This document shows, one piece after another, positions 4,733 through 7,718 of a DNA stretch of 7,718 bases. Each line of letters opens with the position of its first letter. Positions within the stretch are counted from its first letter, which is position 1. The notes beneath the pieces are model-generated. The model was not told the origin of the DNA. It did no database searches and saw only the letters and a list, made by a program, of their open reading frames with translations. The stretch spans positions 1-7,718 of the forward strand of contig JADFQF010000057.1 in assembly GCA_022561955.1 (NCBI GenBank), given 5' to 3'. Made by a program: the position numbers and the translations under genes. This DNA is from Chloroflexota bacterium. GTDB lineage: Bacteria; Chloroflexota; Dehalococcoidia; SAR202; UBA11138.

Positions 4733-6976
4733 CTATACCCTTGCTTCCGATTTCACCAGGTCGAAATACTCTCCGAAATCGCTTTCGACCAGAAGCTTGC
4801 CCATCTTCTGGTACTCGCGTCTCGTGGCGGCGATGACGTGGCCCATCTTTATCGAGTCGTTGGCCTGCGCTGCGAGGAAGGCGGAGGACACGGCGATGTT
4901 CTTGATATTGCCGCCGGCGATCTTGAATTGCCTCGCCATGAAACCCAGATCGACGCTGGCGTCCTGCGGCGCCTCATCCGGGAATACCATTCGCCATATC
5001 TCCAGCCGGTTCTCTTCCTCGGGCATGGGGTAATCGATGACGAAATGCGTCCTGCGAACGAATGCGTCGTCCATGTTCTTGCGGAAGTTTGTCGCCAGTA
5101 TCACGATCCCCTGGTACTCCTCCATCTTCTGGAGCAGGTAGCTGACCTCGATATTCGCGTAGCGGTCGTGGGAGTCCTTTACCTCGGACCTCTTTCCAAA
5201 CAGGGCGTCGGCCTCGTCGAAGAACAGAATGGAGTTGCTGTCGTTCGCCTCTCTGAAGATGCGGTCCAGATTCTTTTCCGTCTCGCCGATGTACTTGCTC
5301 ACGATTCCGGACAGGTCGATCTTGTACAGGTCGAGACCGAGCTCGCCCGCCATGATGTCCGCCGACATCGTCTTACCGGTGCCGGAAACCCCCGCGAACA
5401 GGACGTTTAGCCCCTTGCCCAGGTTGGTCTTCTTCTGGAATCCCCACTCGTCATAGACGAGAGACATGTTGGAAAAGTAGCTGCATATTTCGCGAAGCTG
5501 CTTCTTCTGGTCGGGAGGGAGGATGATATCGTCCCACATGTAATGAGGCGAGATCTTCTGGGCCAGCTCGGCGAGCTTCTGGTTGGAGTGCATACGCGAG
5601 GCGGCGTTTAGGTCTTCTATCGTCAGCCGTCTCTCGGAGCTTGGGCGCAGGCTTAGGTCGTCTTTGACCGTGCTCGCTATCTTGAAGATCTGTCCGCCGT
5701 TGAGTCGGAAACGGCCCGCCAACAGCCCGATATCCTCGTCCGAGAGGCCTGCTCGTTCGCCGTCCAGATGCAGGTCCCAGATGAGCCGTCGCTCGGCGTA
5801 GTCGGGCGCTGGGACCTCCAGGGTCAGGAGGGCCCGTCCCGGGATCTCCCCTTCGGCCCTCCAGGCACGCTCGCCCAGAAGGAGCGCGAAGCCCCGGAAT
5901 CTCGAGAGACCGGATGAGATCGCTGCGACGGCGGCCCGGGTCGCATTGTCGTCTTTGATCAGCAGGTGAATGCCGTCGAGGCAGATTGCCGCATCCTGGA
6001 GGACCGCTTCTCTGAACGCCGTTACGAGCAGCTCCGAGGCAGGTCCGTCCGACGCCAGCAGGTCCGCCAGGTCGATAATCAAAAGGTCCCGGCCAATGTC
6101 CGAGCATATCGCCTTGGCGATCTGTTTCTTGCCGCTACCCTTCTCGCCCACGAGCTGCAGCGTCAAGGCAGACGCCCCAACGTCTCCCGCATTTATGCCG
6201 CTGACTATCTTCGTTAGTCGGTCCTGGAACTCTGGCGGGAGAACGACGTCACATCTGGAAGAGGTCTTGGTCGGCTCCAGGTGCCCGTGTGCTCTCACGC
6301 GAGCGTCCAGGGCGTCGGAGCCAAGCATATAGTCCATCGCACGGACGTCGGCGATGATGGGGCTGCTCAGGGTGGGGCCGCCCTGCTTATACTGATCGTC
6401 CCCCACGCGGACGAGGTGGTTTTCCACCAGGTTAGAGCAGTTCAGGAACAGGTCTCTCTGGGTCAGACGATCGGCAATGCCCTGGCAGAAAAGAGTCAGC
6501 GCCAGGTCCAGGGTAGGGCGGCGCTTGTTGATGTCGTCTTGAAGATAGGCGTAGACGGTCTCGAAGCTCAGGTCAATCTCAGGCGCCACGCACAGGACGA
6601 GCACCGCGGCCTCGAATTCGCTCAGCCGAAATTTTTCCACGAGGCCCCTAAGTCGTAATTCGCCCCCCGCCTGTGGGCTCATGTCGGTGCGGTCGTTCAG
6701 CAACCCGAGGCGCTGGTCCAGGACGGCCTCCAAATGCTGGATTGCGTCTGACTGAGAGAGGTCTTCGGGCGCGATCAGCCGCGAGAGCAATATATCGATC
6801 TGCTCCTCGGATACAAAGAGACCCTTGAAGTCCTCGTCCGTCCCGTCTCGAAGCCTTCTCCGATTGACCTCCACGGCCAGCCGAAGACTCAACACCTCTA
6901 CATGAGCGAGGATATGGTCAATGTTCGTGGCGTAAGGCGCCACGATGTTGCCGGACAACGAATTCCTACCGTTCAT
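4733..6976 (-). CDS. Two-domain AAA+ ATPase of eCIS clusters (Afp15-like), 747 aa
   Basis: The N-terminal 240 residues are helical and contain FRLSEFEAAVLVLCVAPEID, typical of the N-domain of eCIS ATPases. The first AAA+ module has a Walker A at 277-284 (GEKGSGKK) but a weak Walker B, AAICLDG (329-335), without the catalytic Glu. The second is complete: Walker A GVSGTGKT (529-536), Walker B ILFFDEAD with D587/E588, sensor 1 ILATN ending at N630, and the arginine pair R641/R642 in A-F-V-R-R-T. The role is inferred to be assembly or release of the particle; it is not established. ATG 6976 is preferred: it begins 8 nt after the upstream stop, with a weak GAGA before it. A GTG at 7027 would add 17 residues and overlap the upstream gene but has no well-spaced ribosome binding site. 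In Afp and PVC this gene is near the operon end; here it is near the start. Confidence 0.92.
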   Translation of the reverse strand: MNGRNSLSGNIVAPYATNIDHILAHVEVLSLRLAVEVNRRRLRDGTDEDFKGLFVSEEQIDILLSRLIAPEDLSQSDAIQHLEAVLDQRLGLLNDRTDMSPQAGGELRLRGLVEKFRLSEFEAAVLVLCVAPEIDLSFETVYAYLQDDINKRRPTLDLALTLFCQGIADRLTQRDLFLNCSNLVENHLVRVGDDQYKQGGPTLSSPIIADVRAMDYMLGSDALDARVRAHGHLEPTKTSSRCDVVLPPEFQDRLTKIVSGINAGDVGASALTLQLVGEKGSGKKQIAKAICSDIGRDLLIIDLADLLASDGPASELLVTAFREAVLQDAAICLDGIHLLIKDDNATRAAVAAISSGLSRFRGFALLLGERAWRAEGEIPGRALLTLEVPAPDYAERRLIWDLHLDGERAGLSDEDIGLLAGRFRLNGGQIFKIASTVKDDLSLRPSSERRLTIEDLNAASRMHSNQKLAELAQKISPHYMWDDIILPPDQKKQLREICSYFSNMSLVYDEWGFQKKTNLGKGLNVLFAGVSGTGKTMSADIMAGELGLDLYKIDLSGIVSKYIGETEKNLDRIFREANDSNSILFFDEADALFGKRSEVKDSHDRYANIEVSYLLQKMEEYQGIVILATNFRKNMDDAFVRRTHFVIDYPMPEEENRLEIWRMVFPDEAPQDASVDLGFMARQFKIAGGNIKNIAVSSAFLAAQANDSIKMGHVIAATRREYQKMGKLLVESDFGEYFDLVKSEARV

Positions 6977-6984
6977 AACTGATC

Positions 6985-7236
6985 TCAGATTCTTCTCTGG
7001 CGCATCCAGCCCTTGATGCCCTGCCACCTCTCGCCAAAGTGGACGCCCATTCTTTCCAGGTATAGCGAGATGAATGAGGTGATGCCGTTCATGTCGTCTA
7101 TGTACTTGCGCTGACGGCTGGGCACGTGGGTGATGTGCCCGCGCCAGGTCGGATCTTCCTTATCGTCGCCCTCCGCACCGTCTTCGAGCCATATCTTGAC
7201 TACAAATGAGTGGGTGTTCGACTCGAAAGGGTCCAT
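6985..7236 (-). CDS. Small conserved eCIS-associated protein of unknown function, 83 aa
   Basis: The protein reads MDPFESNTHSFVVKIWLED, then an acidic linker, WRGHITHVPSRQRKYIDDMN and a C-terminal helix with I-S-L-Y-L-E-R-M-G-V. I recognise the F-E-S-x-T-H-S-F-V-V-K-I-W-L-E and WRGHITHVPS pattern as a small unnamed protein that recurs in eCIS clusters; no function is known to me. The last 15 or so residues are basic and aromatic. ATG 7236 is chosen because GAGG at 7242-7245 is 5 nt upstream and the conserved sequence begins here. An in-frame ATG at 7260 would add MSCQSEVE with a poorer site. It is the first gene of the operon, with a stop 8 nt before the ATPase start, so the two are probably coupled in translation. 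Confidence 0.8.
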   Translation of the reverse strand: MDPFESNTHSFVVKIWLEDGAEGDDKEDPTWRGHITHVPSRQRKYIDDMNGITSFISLYLERMGVHFGERWQGIKGWMRQRRI

Positions 7237-7241
7237 TTCAA

Positions 7242-7245
7242 CCTC
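7242..7245 (-). promoter_or_regulatory. Ribosome binding site that selects ATG 7236
   Basis: The minus strand reads GAGG followed by TTGAA and ATG 7236. The alternative ATG 7260 has only a CGGAG about 13 nt upstream, which is too far, so the shorter 83-aa product is preferred. Confidence 0.55.
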
Positions 7246-7260
7246 GCTCTGGCAGCTCAT

Positions 7261-7453
7261 CAGGTACTGTTTACTCCGTCGGTAGCTGCCGACATATGGC
7301 AGACCCTAACATCGAGGGGTCATGCGACCGTCTGCCGAGCATCCTTGCGTTCGTCTTATTGGGCGACTACACGGTGCACATCCGGCGTCTTTGTGGATAG
7401 CTGGAAGGGATGCTCGACTGCGAGTAAGGACGAGGACCGGGTCATGCGGTGAC
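7261..7453. promoter_or_regulatory. Non-coding leader / presumed promoter region of the eCIS operon
   Basis: This gap lies between the terminator of the upstream gene and the first eCIS gene, so the operon promoter should be here. I cannot assign convincing -35 and -10 boxes. Two overlapping dyads lie at 7278-7293 (GTCGG-TAGCTG-CCGAC) and 7286-7302 (CTGCC-GACATAT-GGCAG). They share bases and so would be mutually exclusive as RNA hairpins, or could form an operator. A 9-bp inverted repeat also pairs 7336-7344 with 7408-7416. Open frames here are short and look non-coding. Confidence 0.4.
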
Positions 7454-7482
7454 AAAAAAAGCCCGCCGGATTTCCGACGGGC
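7454..7482 (-). terminator. Intrinsic (rho-independent) terminator
   Basis: The minus strand reads a 9-bp stem GCCCGTCGG / CCGGCGGGC with the 4-nt loop AAAT, followed directly by seven T. One stem pair is G-U in minus-strand RNA but C-A mismatched on the other strand, and the plus-strand direction lacks a U run, so it serves minus-strand transcription. It lies 37 nt after the stop of the gene ending at 7520 and isolates that gene from the eCIS operon. Confidence 0.9.
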
Positions 7483-7519
7483 CCAAAAAGATTCCTTGGG
7501 GTTAAGCTGTCATGCCGGG

Positions 7520-7718
7520 CTATTCGGCAGGGTAGAGGTCAGCCTTCGGACGCTCGCCGGTACCCGACCCACTGGCATTGATGTATAGCTGGACCTCGTT
7601 GTGAAACTCGTTCAGCAGCGATTGAAGCCTGTTTATGTTGCCCACGGGCGCGACGTCCGACACCAGCGTCGGGCGGGCGTCGGGCGGAGCGTCCTGTAGC
7701 TGGTCTGACCTGAGCTGC
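7520..7718 (-). CDS. C-terminal end of an unrecognised protein, start outside the window
   Basis: The frame is open for 65 codons from the window edge to TAG at 7520-7522. The visible end includes VSDVAPVGNINRLQSLLNEF, then H-N-E-V-Q-L-Y-I-N-A-S-G and a Gly/Ser/Lys-rich tail ending Y-P-A-E. A Pro/Asp-rich stretch precedes one amphipathic helix of about 20 residues. I do not recognise a family. The stop just before a strong intrinsic terminator on the same strand supports this as the real frame. Because the terminator separates it from the eCIS genes, it need not be part of that system. Confidence 0.6.
   Translation of the reverse strand, partial: QLRSDQLQDAPPDARPTLVSDVAPVGNINRLQSLLNEFHNEVQLYINASGSGTGERPKADLYPAE

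Noticed and set aside
3872..5410. A 512-codon open frame on the plus strand
   Set aside because: It is antisense to the DUF4255 cap and the ATPase C-terminal half, which are both clearly recognised. Its translation shows no family pattern and follows from codon bias of the real genes.
5451..6107. A 218-codon minus-strand frame inside the ATPase gene
   Set aside because: It overlaps the first AAA+ module in another frame, with Pro/Gly/Arg-rich translation typical of a shadow frame.
6977..7027. GTG 7027 as the ATPase start
   Set aside because: It would overlap the upstream small gene by 43 nt, with the purine-rich run directly against the GTG. ATG 6976 fits the operon spacing better, so the shorter form was kept.
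1..7718. CRISPR array, tRNA, rRNA, insertion sequence or prophage head genes
   Set aside because: I looked for regular repeats, cloverleaf-like segments, transposase motifs and capsid or terminase genes and found none. The tail genes are of eCIS type rather than part of a complete prophage.

Overview
The window carries most of the tail-tube half of a contractile phage-tail-like particle, an extracellular contractile injection system (eCIS, the Afp/PVC/MAC family). All genes read on the minus strand. There are no capsid, portal or terminase genes. Key proteins belong to families typical of eCIS: a contractile sheath, a gp19-type tube, a Pvc16/DUF4255 cap, a two-domain AAA+ ATPase and a DUF6760 mini-protein. 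The sequence is moderately GC-rich, with good Shine-Dalgarno sites and one strong intrinsic terminator, so it is bacterial. The downstream Wzz/GumC-like protein most resembles those of Planctomycetota (Phycisphaerae-like), but that assignment rests on recalled family style and is weak.

Layout in transcription order, right to left. (1) 7718-7520 is the C-terminal end of an unrecognised protein, closed by an intrinsic terminator at 7482-7454. (2) 7453-7237 is a non-coding leader with dyad symmetries, where the promoter of the eCIS operon should lie. (3) A tight operon follows: an 83-aa conserved eCIS-associated protein (7236-6985), the AAA+ ATPase (6976-4733), the DUF4255/Pvc16 cap with an extra C-terminal beta-sandwich domain (4720-3890), the sheath (3809-2244), the tube (2206-1748), a tail assembly protein (1718-1341) and a DUF6760 protein ending at 1186. 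(4) A 118-bp gap (1185-1068) holds a hairpin that pairs best in minus-strand RNA. (5) A Wzz/GumC-like coiled-coil gene starts at 1067 and runs off the left edge.

The particle genes fit one assembly line. The tube polymerises inside the sheath, the DUF4255 protein caps the distal end, the tail assembly and DUF6760 proteins probably act as chaperone or adaptor during tube assembly, and the AAA+ ATPase is an assembly or remodelling factor of unproven role. Baseplate, spike, tape-measure and effector genes are not in the window. They are not the next genes after DUF6760 either, which is where an Afp-like order would put some of them.

The most interesting point is at 1341-1350. The DUF6760 frame is open and clearly conserved but has no ATG, GTG or TTG start. 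It lies in the -1 frame relative to the tail assembly gene and overlaps its stop at a run of five G. This matches the layout of the frameshifted tail chaperone pairs of lambda (G/GT) and P2 (E/E').
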